A stretch of DNA of 64,000 nucleotides, from contig NW_006921534.1 of assembly GCF_000340215.1 (NCBI RefSeq), positions 2,481,821-2,545,820 on the forward strand. Reading direction: 5' to 3'. The translations under genes and the position numbers were made by a program. This DNA is from Pseudocercospora fijiensis CIRAD86 (Eukaryota; Ascomycota; Dothideomycetes; Mycosphaerellales; Mycosphaerellaceae). Positions 1-11,137 of the stretch are shown here, one piece after another (the stretch's first letter is position 1; every line of letters begins with the position of its first letter). Below the pieces are notes generated by a model. The model was not told the DNA's origin and made no database searches. It saw only the letters and a program-made list of their open reading frames with translations.

Positions 1-2459
1 ACCTTATAATCTCCTCTACGTACTCGACCCTATCGATACAATTAGTAATTTTAAAGACATATACGAGTGAATTGTATATACAACGCCTTATATAATGTTC
101 GATTATTACTAGCGTTGTCCGTAGTAATCGAGATTAGTTTCGTTGTTACGCTAACCCTATCTATTGCCGTATAGATAAGCTTCGCTATATCCTTACTAGT
201 ATAGGAACCTAGAATTTTAGGGAATCCGATTATAAGTTCCTAGAGTTTCTAATCCGAATTGATAAAGTATAGTATAATCGAGAGGAAGGAGGCTCTTATA
301 GTCCGGCTTAACTAGCTATCGATAGTAATAGCTACTCGGCGAGTATTACGGAGGATCTCCCGAATGTCGTCTAACGTAGCCTCTTTGTTCTTTTCGAATA
401 TAATACGCTAGGTTGTCGCGCCGAGAAATAGGGGAGGGTAGTTTATAAGATATAGGTATGTCTTCTATATAGACTCCCTTTCGTAGAAGTCTTCCGGAAG
501 ACCGTTTATAGCTAGCATTTCGTTTACTAGTTGCTTAAAGTCTTCGGGGGAGAAATCGGTAGCCTTCAATCCTAGAGCTTCCTTAAGCGTAGCCTATAAT
601 AATTAGCTAGATCTCTACGGTTGATTTAGGTAGCCGGAATCTATAGCCGGCAGCTGTAGCCGGCAGCTATAGCCGGCATTTTAGAAGATATATCTCTTTC
701 TAGAACGCTGTATCTATATTAACTCTCCTCTCTCCTTAAGATTCCCGACACTATTTAGAATAGAGATAGTTTGTAGGCGATAAGTTCCTATCCCCTAGTT
801 TCGGGTATTTCAAGATTAAACCGTAGAAGTTGTAGACAATTACTAGTTAACCTTTAAGTCGAGAAGTCGTATAACGGTATAATACCCCCTCTATAAAGAA
901 CTTCTAGAATGTGTCCGTTCGCTCCTTACTCCCCTATCGTATCGAGTACTTCCGGAGTTTATACTCCTTCGAACGTAAGTATAAAGGGAACTATATCTTA
1001 TAGACCTATTAATTGAACTGCTCTATATACTCGGGTTTCTAAAGATACGCCTAGCTAGCCTTTTCGAAGATTTCCGGGTTAATACTCGATGTTCTTATAT
1101 CTCCGAACAACCTTCTACTTAGACTCCGTAAAGGTAAGGACTAGGTAGTAGTACCCTATAATGAATTCCTACTACTAGGATTCGGAGAGGATGAATCTAG
1201 CCCTAATCGTCGTCTAGGACTCGATAGGCTCGAAGGTAAGTATACGACCTCCTCTCGACGTTGTCGTAATCTCGCTCGTATACTAGACTGTTTCGACTAT
1301 CGTCTCGTTATTACCCTTCCTAGTATAGCGCCTAGTATATATATAATGTCGGTCGGTATGTTTTAAGGTTTCGTACGGTAAGGTAAGGACTTAGGAGTAG
1401 TAGATGTATACTAGTAGCTATAGAGAAACACCCTTTCTTTTATAGCATCGTATCGTTAGGAATAGCTAGGTAGTAAATAGCTAGCTACCTTTTTTTTTTG
1501 TTTCCTAGCTACCTAACTACTAGATTTTTTTTCCTAGCTACCCTAGCTAGCCTAACTACTAGAATTTCTTTCCTAGCTACCCTAACTACTTGAATTTTGC
1601 CTTCTATACGGCGGCTCTCTCCTACTAACGGAACCGAGCTACTATACCTAACGAATCTAAGCTCGTTTTTAGTCTTAATCTATCCTCTTTCGGTATAAGA
1701 CACTCGATAAGCAAATGCTTAGGCCGAGTCTAACTACGAAACCTAAGACTAACTAATAGCTCTATTAACCAATCCTAATCCTCGAACTCCTTCCGCTTCT
1801 TAGTAAAGACCTTAAAGAGCGCTCGAGCTTCTTCGGGTACCTACGGAGTAGTCGAGATAAAGCCGTATCGCTAAAATAGGTAATCCTTCGGAGGCTTATA
1901 TAGAGATTTAGAGAATTCCAACGCTAACCTATCCTACTAGTAGCTTAGATTCCGGATATAAGCCCTCTCTGCCTTAGTAAAGATTTTATGTAGTAGTAGC
2001 ACTCTGCCTTCGAGAAACGCTTTCTGTTTAACTGTTAGTATCTGCCGGCTACGAACGCCGGCTATATATACCGAGTATAGAATAATTACCTATACCCCTT
2101 CCTCCTATAGTAACACTTCTGCCGTCCCTAGATACCTAGCCCCGATCGTATTAATCGCAAGCTACTTTACCTTTATAGACGTAAAGGCTTCGCTCTAATA
2201 CTAATAAAGAAACTTCTACTCTATATCGAGGATATAAAGACGACTAGTCTCGATTCTAATCCTTGCTAGCTTTTCGTAGTAGCTTTAACTATAATTTTCT
2301 AGATTGATAGGACTTATACCTTAGCCCTTTACTAGTATCTCGTCTCTTTAACTGTACTCGATCTACTCCTAGCGCTTATCGTCTATAGCGTTAGGCCCTA
2401 AGACTATACCTATTACTAGATCGACGTATAGTATCTCCTCGCTTTTTTCAGTTCCTTTA

Positions 2460-2559
2460 NNNNNNNNNNNNNNNNNNNNNNNNNNNNNNNNNNNNNNNNN
2501 NNNNNNNNNNNNNNNNNNNNNNNNNNNNNNNNNNNNNNNNNNNNNNNNNNNNNNNNNNN
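2460..2559. other. Assembly gap (100 N)
   Basis: A run of exactly 100 Ns, the usual placeholder for a scaffold gap. The inverted copy on the right is continuous here: the left edges of the gap match about 52832 and 52967, so the missing sequence is probably about 135 bp, from the start of the long unknown frame of the hAT element. Confidence 0.95.
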
Positions 2560-3100
2560 AGAAAAATATGCCGGCTATAGCTGCCGGCTACGGCTGCCGG
2601 CTATAGCTACTAGCTACGGCCGCTAGCTAGATTGACTTACGCTACTAGAACTTTACGCTCGAAAACTAGCCGCAATTCTTTCCTCCTCTTAGCCTTCTCT
2701 TAGATTGTCTTCTTATTCTAACCTTTACTTTTTTCTATAGGCGCTAGCTATCGATAGAATGCCTTATTCCGCGCCTTTCTTCTCTTATCCTTAGCTCTTT
2801 TATCCTTATCTATCTTATCCTTTCTCTCGCGGTCTCGTACGGAATTCTTCTTCGTAGAGTACTCCTCTTTAGTCTTACGCTTTTTGGTTAGACGCTTAGG
2901 TAAAACAAACTCGCGGTCTTTAGTTCTATCTTCTGTTTAGCGCGCGGCGCGCTTCTCTCTTTCTATTGTAAGGGAAAGGGGCGGGGGCGTAGCGTATAGT
3001 AGTTGTTATCGGTATAGATATAGAGGAAGAAGTTAAAAGTATAAGAATATCGCGAAGCCCTAATTGTTGCCGCCTACGTAACGTTATATAGGTAAGCTTT

Positions 3101-3404
3101 CGCAACTACGGCAACTACGCCCCGGCAATAGCAACTACGCCCTAGCAACGGCAACTACGCCCTAGTAACGGTAACTACGCCCTAGCAACGGTAATAAAGC
3201 GTAGTAAATACAACCTAGTAACTATTATAGCCGGCAATCGTAGCCGGCAGTCGAATAAGAGTGTCCTTGTAGCAAAACTACGCCCTAGCAACGGCAACTA
3301 CGCCCTAGCAACGGCAAAAGAGCGTAGTAAATGTAACAGAGTTACTATTATAGCCGGCAATCGTGGCCGGCAGTCGAATAAGAGTGTCCTTGTAGTAAAA
3401 CTAA
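3101..3404 (-). repeat. Subterminal tandem repeats of the hAT element (left copy)
   Basis: A 20 bp unit of the type GCAACTACGCCCTAGCAACG recurs in tandem, and a longer block containing paired GCCGGC motifs and the sequence AAGAGTGTCCTTGT occurs twice. The same arrangement, inverted, is at about 51969-52275. Subterminal repeats of this kind are commonly transposase binding sites in hAT elements; that role here is inference. Confidence 0.75.
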
Positions 3405-3527
3405 TACAGTCTCTAGTTCAAACTAGGAATCTATATAGTTCGAAAAAACCAAACCGGAACTAGGGAGCTAGTTCGCCGCTAAGAAACCAAACTATATACG
3501 TTTGGTGGTTCGGAAACCGAACTACTG

Positions 3528-3535
3528 CGGGGTCT
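3528..3535. other. 8 bp flank of the left hAT terminus (possible target-site duplication)
   Basis: CGGGGTCT directly follows the presumed terminus. Its reverse complement AGACCCCG directly precedes the right copy at 51834-51841, and the match extends one base further (TAGACCCCG). The partner duplication on the other side of the left element lies outside the window. It may be a TSD at a preferred site, or the real element end may lie here. Confidence 0.4.
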
Positions 3536-4440
3536 AAATATAGCAACAGCATAGACATTACTAATAAACAAATTCGACTCTTGCAGAAGATGTTTAGGTG
3601 CCCTATATACGATATAACTAGAGCGATTGTCCGAATTCCTAAAGATCCTACTAACCGTCGCTTCTAGCAACCTAGTAATCTCGTATATATTAATATATAG
3701 AGACTGTACCTAGTCCCGGGATACGATAGGACAAAGTACTTCCTATTTGTTACTAACGACGCTAATCGGTTTACCTTTTCGCTTCGGATTAAGACACCCG
3801 AGGATGCCCCCGTAGAACTTATCTCCCTATAAAGGCATATCGAGAAGAAGTACAATATTACGATTAGGAGATATCGCGCGGACTACTAATTCTAGGTAGG
3901 ACTATTTGCTCGCTATTATAAGAAGCACGGTATTACAATTGAACCTACGCTACTATATTAATACTACTAAGTTAGTATTACGGAGCGTATTAACCGTACT
4001 ATTAGAGAAGGAGCTACTGCTATTGTCTAAGACAATAGTATTATAGGACAAATCCGCCGTATTATTACAGAACGCGGCAATAAACTTCTGCGTAATACGA
4101 CTCTACTAGAGAAACTCTAGCTAGAAGCTACCGACTATGCCGTACGTCTTAAGAACCGATCTCCTATCCGAGTTACGAAGTTTAACGAGACTCTATAGGA
4201 AAAGAGGGAAGGGTTAAAGCCTAACCTAGGTCTCGAGAGAATCTAGGGCAGCCGAATAGTTATAGCAATCCCTAAAGAGAAACTCTTAAAGATAGGCAGC
4301 CGCAAAATTCATAATCTAAGAGGGCTATTCGGGTACTACGTAGGTGCCGTAGGCGAAGCTTCTTACCGCTTCTATTACCTAGACACAGACAAAGTATTTA
4401 ATGTCTTACTAGCGGAGGTTGATAAAGGAAGAGGTTTAGA
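3536..4440 (+). pseudogene. Copia integrase region (degenerate)
   Basis: In one frame the sequence gives a pre-integrase Cys remnant followed by an integrase core with the fold landmarks of Copia integrases: a hydrophobic YFLFVTNDANRFTF strand, a central block with E-R-I-N-R-T (where Copia has E-R-x-N-R-T) at about 3982-3999, and a downstream block with L-K-N-R-S-P at about 4149. Several TAG and TAA codons interrupt it, mostly where glutamine is expected. It would have integrated the cDNA of the element; it is not functional now. Confidence 0.75.
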
Positions 4441-5099
4441 TAATAAGTACGTCGCACCCTCGATTAACGCTCGAGAGACTAGACTATAGCTCTCTAAGGA
4501 AGACACCTCGAGCAGTAAAGAAGACTCTATTAGGTCTAACGACTACCTAGCGGCTATAGCACTAAAACGCAAAACTAGCAAGGACTCTAGCATTGCTAAT
4601 AGCGAAAGCGGCTAGGGCTAGGAAGCTATAAGTACACTAGGACTTGCGCTATAGTCTAAGGATCCTTAAGAAGCATATATACTACTACCGAAGAAGGTTA
4701 AAGCAGTACGTAAGAAGGCAACACTACCGCCTCTAACGACCTTCGGGAGCAAGCTAGACGTATCTAAGTTTAGAAACGATAAGGCGATGCCTAGTCTAGA
4801 GCTAAGGCAGCAAGGAATAGCTGCGACAAGCAAGAAACAATTAATAACGGTCCCTAAGCCGAAGCGTAAACAGCTAACGACGGTTGAAAACTCTCCTAAC
4901 GCTAGCGATACTCTCTTCGTAAGCGATAAAGACACAGCTCTAAGGCGGCAACGAGTACTATTAGTTATAACAATCTCGTTAAACGACAAGTCTAGCTTAC
5001 TTAAAGATTCCGATACTCCTAAGACGGTACCGGCTTAGCAGTAAAGACCGTCGTCTCCCGCTAATAGCGGAGATAAATATAATATTAATAAAGAGACGT

Positions 5100-5800
5100 A
5101 TTTCGGCGAGGAAGCAATTTTATCGTCGAACCTAGTCTTAGAGACTACGCTACGAAGAATCAACCCTTATATCGCGCGGGCAGGTCTTCTAGGCATACAA
5201 ACTACCTATAGTAAACACGACTTCAAACGCACGTCGACGAGTATGCCGTAAAAAGGCGGTATAACAACCTAAGTAGTGCTACTACCTAAGATCGACGAGA
5301 TCTCTAGCGGCTTCGAGAACTTAAAGCTAAGGAGGAAGTTAGGTTATAAAAACCGAGGAGTAAGGAACCCTTAAGCCTACTATTAGTACTATCGGAAAAA
5401 TGTATGCTGTAATAAAGTGCTAGGTCTGTATAATAATAAAGACAAGTATACGCACTATAAGAACCGCGAATTGAAGTGTATATTATAAGAGGAAGCTAAG
5501 AATCCGCCTCCGAAATGTCTTGCCTATAAGGACGCTTACTTAGTATACGATAGAAAAGGGACTAGCCTATACTCGAAGTGTATTAGGCGCGGAGGCGGGT
5601 GTCTGTACCTCTCCGTAGACAAGACTAGAACGATCCTCTATAACTAGAACCTAGTTAAGGAGACTAAGTACTCTAAGAACTATGCTTGCAACTATTATTA
5701 AAACCGTAATAAAGGATGCAAGCTAGTCCCTAGTAGAGAACTATATACTCGCTATATAGAAAGTAACAAAACCTATACTAAAGTCCTTACGGAGGACAAT
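5100..5800 (+). pseudogene. Cys-rich segment in Copia pol between integrase and reverse transcriptase
   Basis: In the same frame as the integrase this stretch encodes a segment with at least eight cysteines, including CCN at about 5405, KC at 5460 and 5515, KCIRRGGGC near 5576, ACNYY near 5687 and NKGCKL near 5714. Copia polyproteins normally have only a variable linker here. I do not recognise the domain; spacing suggests metal binding. Stops are of RIP type. Confidence 0.5.
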
Positions 5801-6289
5801 ACTACTCTAGAAATAATCTACCTAGGCCTATATAAGGTAGTTCTTAACGACGACTTTAATTTAGTAGTAGTGCCCCGTAAGGACTACGTTCCTATAGAAG
5901 GACCTATTCGTCGTAGACGAGGGAATAACACGTTAAAGAAGAAAGCTCCTAAGACTATAATCGACAGTAACAGCCTCTTAGAAGATAATATAGAGGTCCC
6001 CGAGTAAGAAAAGACCGGTAACAAGCTTAATGCATTCAAATTTATAGGACTTGCTACTAATACACTCGAGGTAGTAGGCATTACTATTAAGGATATCGAG
6101 GCAGCGGTCGCTATAACTAGTTTCCCGTTACCGGCAGAACTAGCTACGGTACTAGTGCCTTAGAACTACTACGAAATCGAAATCTCGCTAGAACGAGAAG
6201 GATAGGAAGGAGCTATCGAGTCGGAATAGCAAAGCTATGCCGACAACTAGACTTTTAATATTGTCGAAAAGGTTCCTATAGGACGTAAA

Positions 6290-7720
6290 GCGCTCTTAAC
6301 AAGATAGGTTAACCGTCGGAAGATTAAGTAGGACGGATCTTTTAAGAAGTACAAATCTAGACTTTGTATACGAGGTTTCTAGGCTAAGATTCTAGCAGGT
6401 AGAAGGCTTTAACTTTACGGAGACGTACTTAGGAGTCGTTAAAACCGCCGCCTATCGACTGCTATTCGGTCTAGTAGCAGCACTAGGGTAGAAGTATTAC
6501 TAGATAGACTTCGTTACTACCTTTCTTAACGGAGATCTAGAAGAGGAAGTATACGTACAGCTCCCGCTAGGCATCCTAAATTAGCCTAAAGGGAAGCCGC
6601 TGTTCGCGAGACTCCGTAAGGGCCTATACGGTTTAAAACAATTACCTCGAGTATAGTATATTAAGCTTAGGAAATAGCTCGAAGCTTACGGATAGGAAGT
6701 CTCCTAGTTCGATAAGTGCGTATTCTTCTACAAAACAAGAAGTCTAATTATAACTATCTATATTAACGACGTAAACATCTTTAGCCTAAGCGAAGCTATA
6801 ATTACTAAGTGTAAGGAGGAGCTTTATACGGCCTTTAATATAACCGATAAAGGAGAGATCGCGTACTACCTCGGTATACAGATCGAGCACTTATCTAAAG
6901 GAATCTATATTTACTAGGCTACGTACGTAAAGCAAATCCTACGACGATACGATCTCTAGGACATTGCGCCTATATTAACGCCTCTCGACTCTAATAAACT
7001 ACTTATAAAAGCAAAAGACGGCTATATCGCTAGCCCGGAATTCAAATATAAATACTAATTAAAGACGGGGGCCCTAAACTTCCTCGCGTCTAAAACAAGG
7101 GCAGATCTAGCTTGCCTAATATCTATCGTCTCCGGATTTAGTAGCAACCTAGATTAGACTTATATAGACGTAGTAAACTATATCTTCTCGTATCTTAGAG
7201 GAACGTTAAGGGCAGGCTTGTTTTTTAGACGCGATATTCGCCCGACTATTAAAGGATTCGTTAATAGTAACTAGGTAGGATGCTAAGATACCTAACGTTC
7301 TAGAACTAGCTATCTATATAAGCTAGCAGGCAGCCCCGTCTCCTATACCTCGTAGCGGTAGAAAGTAGTAGCTACTTCTTTAACTAAAGCAGAATACGTT
7401 ACAGCCTTAGATGTAGTAAGGGAAGCTATCTAGCTTAAAGGGTTCGTTAACGAGATCGCCTACAATCTACGCGAATAGAGCCTATATTACGATATAATAC
7501 CTCTTAATATCGATAACGCCTTAGCGGTTAAGATGTCTAAGAACCTAGAGTTCTACGCTAGAACTAAGCATATCGATATCCGACACTACTTTCTACGAGA
7601 GGCGGTCCTTAACGGCAATATTAAGACCGAATAGATCTTAGGCAAAGACAACCTAGCCGATCTGCTTACTAAAAGCCTTACGAGACAGCTGTTCGATAAG
7701 CACTTCGAGGGTATAGGAAT
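6290..7720 (+). pseudogene. Copia reverse transcriptase and RNase H (degenerate)
   Basis: The segment IDFVTTFLNGDLEEEVYVQL near 6499 matches the Copia RT block that carries the first catalytic Asp. The catalytic YVDD box reads YIND near 6760, so the first Asp of the pair is lost. RNase H landmarks follow, with the conserved tail H-I-D-I-R-H near 7570 and the K-x-N-x-A-D-x-L-T-K block near 7650. A net one-base frame change near 6400 is a non-RIP lesion. Together with RIP stops this shows the gene is dead. Confidence 0.8.
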
Positions 7721-7786
7721 GAAGAAGGACTGGCTCCCTAACTCGATTAAGGGGGAGTTACAGGGTGTGTTCGAGCTAGGGGGAGT

Positions 7787-7866
7787 GTTGTTTGTCTTAG
7801 ACTCTTCTTACACCTTCTACAACGTAAAAGACATAGCAAATAAGAGGAGATGCTGATGGTAGGCTC
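7787..7866 (+). repeat. Possible start of Copia 3' LTR / junction with gene island
   Basis: TGTTGTTTGTC follows the polypurine tract, which fits an LTR beginning with TG. CpA and TpG reappear from about here, so the RIP boundary and the element boundary nearly coincide. The far end of the LTR cannot be recognised and the LTR may be truncated. Confidence 0.35.
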
Positions 7867-8824
7867 CTAGTTGGCATTGGATGGATCATCCGGTTCATCA
7901 GAGTTCACACTCATGAGCAGTTTCAACAGAAAGTTGGTGATTGGAACAATGTCTAAGACTCCCCAAATATAGTCGGTAGAGTCTCCTTCGAGCTTAAATC
8001 CAAGCTGCCTTCGAACCCAGGAATGCGCGCCATCTGCACCCAGCAAGTACTTGGCTTTTATTGTCTCTTCCGAGTTGGCTTTGCTGTCCAGTTTGGCACG
8101 CGCGATCAGCTCATGGGTGTCGTCGGGAGTCAGATTGCTCCGAAATAAGCCATCCTGCACTGCCTCACCATTGGCAGATGTTGCAGTCTGATCGGGAGTG
8201 GACTCCTTCTCCGACAGATGGCGAACACGGACGGTGATAGGATATGCATGACTATCGTCTACCAGAGTCTCGTCGATATGCAGTTCTGTGGGCAAAACAC
8301 CTCGTCCAACCGGGTTGCCGCCACATTCCTGAATTGTGTCGAGGAAGAAGCGTTCGATGCGGCCTTGATGCAGTACGACCTGCTGGAAGCGCGAGATGCC
8401 TACCAATGTATCAGGTATCTTGTCGCTGAGGCGAATGATGCCATTCTCGTCCGGGTTCCACAGGCGTATCTCGAGCATGTGATTGGACTCTCGCCAAGCT
8501 CTGTGACCAAAGCCCAAGGAGTCGAAAATCTCCAGAGTTCGGCATTGTAGGCCTTGAAAGAATAAGGCATCAGCATTGTCTACGACTTTTCGAGAGACCA
8601 TGCTCACCATCGGCTTGCCCATTAAAGATCTTGGTGCCACGCTTGTCGATGATACGTGTATCAATGCCGCATTTGGCCAGTGAAGTGGCCATCATCTGCA
8701 AGAGGGTGTCATTTCAATCATCCCATGCCGTTGCAGCATGGCCAATGATACGGACCAGTCCTGCTGGGCCAGTACCCACAATGAGCACATCGGTATGGCT
8801 TGCAGGCACTTCCACATTTGCCAT
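7867..8824 (-). pseudogene. FAD-dependent phenol 2-monooxygenase-like gene, C-terminally truncated
   Basis: Three exons fit: 8824-8756, 8695-8608 and 8552 to 7867, with introns GTCCGT...CAG and GTGAGC...AAG. The product starts MANVEVPASHTDVLIVGTGP, giving the Rossmann dinucleotide motif G-x-G-P-A-G-L, then a second conserved block (RIIDKRGTKIFNGQADGLQ) and the GADGAHSWVRRQLGF block typical of phenol hydroxylases and related aromatic monooxygenases. Such enzymes are usually 600-700 residues; here homology stops after about residue 295 (WGVLDIVPITN) and a short unrelated tail reaches a stop next to the Copia end. The substrate-domain remainder and the thioredoxin-like C-terminal domain are missing. 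Splice sites and frame are otherwise intact, so truncation seems recent. It would have hydroxylated a phenolic substrate with NADPH and O2; activity is unlikely now. Confidence 0.8.
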
Positions 8825-10393
8825 ATTTGGGATGGGTTGGAATATCAGTATGAAGAGTTAGAGAAGCAGACATATGCTCAGGTACGGCTGAAATGAGGCA
8901 TCTTTCGCAACTTCAGCTGTATGCTTCGTTGGCAGCCGAAATGACGATTACCATGCCTGCGGCTGTAGAATGTGATGGGTCGCCCTTCACGTTGCCAAGT
9001 GCTGCTCGAGATTTGCTTCTGGATATGAACAGCTTCACTTTATAGCAGGATCAACTTATCCATATCCAGCGCCTTGAGAATGTTGCAGTGTGCTTGCTTA
9101 TATAAGAGCAACGCGACGTGGATCATTCAGGAGCATCTCGGCGGGCCCGCTTTTTCGCGGCCAGGCTGGTATCCACCCCAGACTTCACCTCTCACGCTTC
9201 CCCCTGCCCGTCATCTTCAGTTTCACATGCCGTCATGTCGACCTCATTCGAATCCTCTCCGATATACGATAATAGCACCACGAATCCTCCCGAGCAATCT
9301 AGAAGGAGATGGGATGGGCCTCATAGCCGCTTATAACCTAACCTGAGCAGCGTATCTCGAAAAAATACATGCAGGCTGCGATATCGAATGAAGGACAGGA
9401 TCAAGAGCATTGCTGCAAATTCGGAAAGGTGTCGAGTCGAATGCATACAAGTGTCTTGGTCGATAAGCTTCCAATCTGCTGGGCCATCTTCACTTTATCG
9501 CTTGTCCAGTGGCGGGAAAGCTGTGCTGTGGGTCACATGTTCGTCTGCAGCTGGAGATGGTGGCACGCGAAGTGAAGACAGGGCGTATATGGTCCAGACT
9601 GCCGGTGCAAAGAGCATTCCAGCACATAGCAGCATTGTGTCCCCGAGCGACTGGCCTCGCGCAGTGCAGTGGGTTGTGTGGCTGTATGGAGGTTTGCGAG
9701 GGTTGGAGACTCGAAGAGCAAAAATATGAGCTGTCTCGAACGCGCGACCCACAGCTTACAAGATGACAAGCAACATCAAAACAAAAAAGGGGGGCTGCAA
9801 CGTATTGAGGACTCGAAGGCTCAATCAGAATGACTGAAGGCTCAACCAGGACGGAACTGGGAAATATTGCGTGCAACGAACAGTCTGGTAGATTCGGCCA
9901 ACGAGGAGAGATACCGCTGCGCCAGGCGTACCTATCTCACTTTAAATCTCTGGAATTCTTTTGCGCATTTAAGGGTCAACGCCAGCAGATCCGAAGTTTG
10001 GCCCCTGCAGCAACGGTTGCCATTGACCACAGCAGCTGTTTGTTGTGAACATCAACAAATATGACTGCGGCGAGGCATTCTCGCGCGCTGAGGGCGATGA
10101 GGTCAATCGCACCTTGCTCTGTAATAGTCATACTGATGCTCGTAGCACACAGCTCAGCTAGACCAGGCGAATGTCGTCGAAGTCGGTCATACTGTTCGGC
10201 GCTTCACAATGATGCTGCGAAGTGAAGTCCTCACTTCCCTTCACCTGTGTAAGTCTTGAAACGCCGAGCTGCCTCCTCGTTTCATCTACTATTCTTCTTC
10301 TTCTTTTCGCTCCAACCTTTGCGAAGTCCTGCATTGCACTCTCTCCGTCGTCGCTCGCTTCGCACCGAAGCCAGGTCAGCCGTCAATGTCAGA
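8825..10393. other. Intergenic, no supported gene
   Basis: About 1.6 kb between the truncated monooxygenase and the next gene. Several overlapping open frames occur on both strands around 9.4-9.9 kb, but none has a recognisable domain, splice pattern or preferred frame. An oligo-T/C stretch lies just upstream of the next coding region at about 10290-10310 and is typical of fungal promoters or 5' UTRs. Confidence 0.5.
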
Positions 10394-11137
10394 ATGGCCT
10401 CACCTCGCGCTGACAACACATCGCACATGCACACGATCTTCGCCAGCATTTGCCGCCACCCGATCCGCCATTCATTACCTTTACCAGACCCTACAACGCG
10501 GCTCGACCCAGCAGTGTCATACTGTGGCGATTGTATCACCTCACAAAACCTAACACGCGAATGTGAGGAAGCACGACAAAAGTTGGCTGCAGCAGATGTG
10601 GAAGACCACACTGCGCATCAGGCTGCACGCAACATCTGGCGTCGAGCAAAATTGAAACTCATCGAGCACGGAGAGCGCCAGCGCGATCGGCCGACAGCTG
10701 AAGATCTGCAGCGAGAAGACTCCAGTCCAGCCTATGGAACACGAACACTCCAGCAAGTTCAAGACTCGAATGGAATTCCGCCTCCTCAACGTCTGCGGAG
10801 AACGAGAAGTGTTCGTTTTGACGAGACACAGCAGCATCGAGCTGAAGGACAATATCGAAGAGTGTCTGATTTTGACCGCTCACTTCCTGAATATGAGCCA
10901 GGGCAGTGGGCAGACCAGACTGGAGCCGGGCATGTGAATACGAGCGATCCATACGAGGAGAGCCCGGAGCTAGATGAGTTTGCGGTTGGCGCGGCTAGGG
11001 ATGAAGAAGAGTGGGAGGACTTGAACAGCGAAGGTGAAGACGAAAAGTACGAGCACATGACCAACGAGGAGCTTGCGGAGACGCAAAAGAAGCTTACGGC
11101 CATGCTTGCGGCACTGAAGGAGGGGTTGGGAGAATAG
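10394..11137 (+). CDS. Hypothetical acidic protein, 247 aa
   Basis: An open frame extends from 10256, but the first 46 codons include a pyrimidine-rich stretch (FHLLFFFFFSLQPL) that looks like translated 5' UTR, so I prefer the ATG at 10394 (MASPRADNTSH). The product has an N-terminal region with several Cys and His (SICRHPIRH, YCGDC), a basic central part with RRTRSVRFDE, and a strongly acidic C-terminus with EEEWEDLNSEGEDEKYEHM followed by a short helical tail (ELAETQKKLTAMLAAL). No signal peptide or membrane segment follows the chosen start. I do not recognise the family. It converges with the Tcp11-domain gene downstream. Confidence 0.6.
   Translation: MASPRADNTSHMHTIFASICRHPIRHSLPLPDPTTRLDPAVSYCGDCITSQNLTRECEEARQKLAAADVEDHTAHQAARNIWRRAKLKLIEHGERQRDRPTAEDLQREDSSPAYGTRTLQQVQDSNGIPPPQRLRRTRSVRFDETQQHRAEGQYRRVSDFDRSLPEYEPGQWADQTGAGHVNTSDPYEESPELDEFAVGAARDEEEWEDLNSEGEDEKYEHMTNEELAETQKKLTAMLAALKEGLGE

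Larger units (their letters stand above)
1..3527 (-). mobile_element. Large hAT-like DNA transposon, left copy (RIP-degraded, truncated by window start)
   Basis: This stretch is the reverse complement of 51842 to about 55416, so it is a second copy of the same element in opposite orientation. Its terminus faces the gene island: read on the minus strand it starts at 3527 with CAGTAGTTCGG, a plausible hAT terminal inverted repeat. It contains the subterminal tandem repeats, the GCCGGC motifs, the lysine/arginine-rich frame, the long unknown frame and the N-terminal half of the transposase, then leaves the window. Where I compared the copies over about 220 bp they differ at about eight sites, all C/T or G/A in CpA/TpG context, as expected for independent RIP. 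The last 130 bp or so (3400-3527) keep more CpA than the right copy. No frame is functional. Confidence 0.8.
3536..7800 (+). mobile_element. Ty1/Copia LTR retrotransposon, pol region (RIP-degraded, interrupted by hAT)
   Basis: Reading the plus strand through RIP stops gives a Copia-order polyprotein. A zinc-finger/pre-integrase and integrase core lies at about 3536-4330 (landmark KYFLFVTNDANRFTF at about 3734), then a Cys-rich insert, reverse transcriptase at about 6300-7050 and RNase H at about 7170-7640. The frame is shared from the integrase through the Cys-rich insert and changes near 6.40 kb. Gag and protease are absent; they would lie beyond the hAT element that interrupts this copy. 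A purine tract, AGCTAGGGGGAG, at about 7775-7786 precedes TGTTG, typical of a Copia polypurine tract and 3' LTR start. Nearly all stops are TAG or TAA as expected from RIP, so the element is dead. Confidence 0.8.

Noticed and set aside
4666..4989. Open frame on the minus strand inside the Copia element
   Set aside because: It is antisense to the pol frame; the lack of stops follows from RIP composition on the other strand.
9388..9876. Overlapping open frames on both strands in the intergenic region
   Set aside because: Frames on both strands are open at once, with no domain, signal peptide or splice pattern; this is chance absence of stops.
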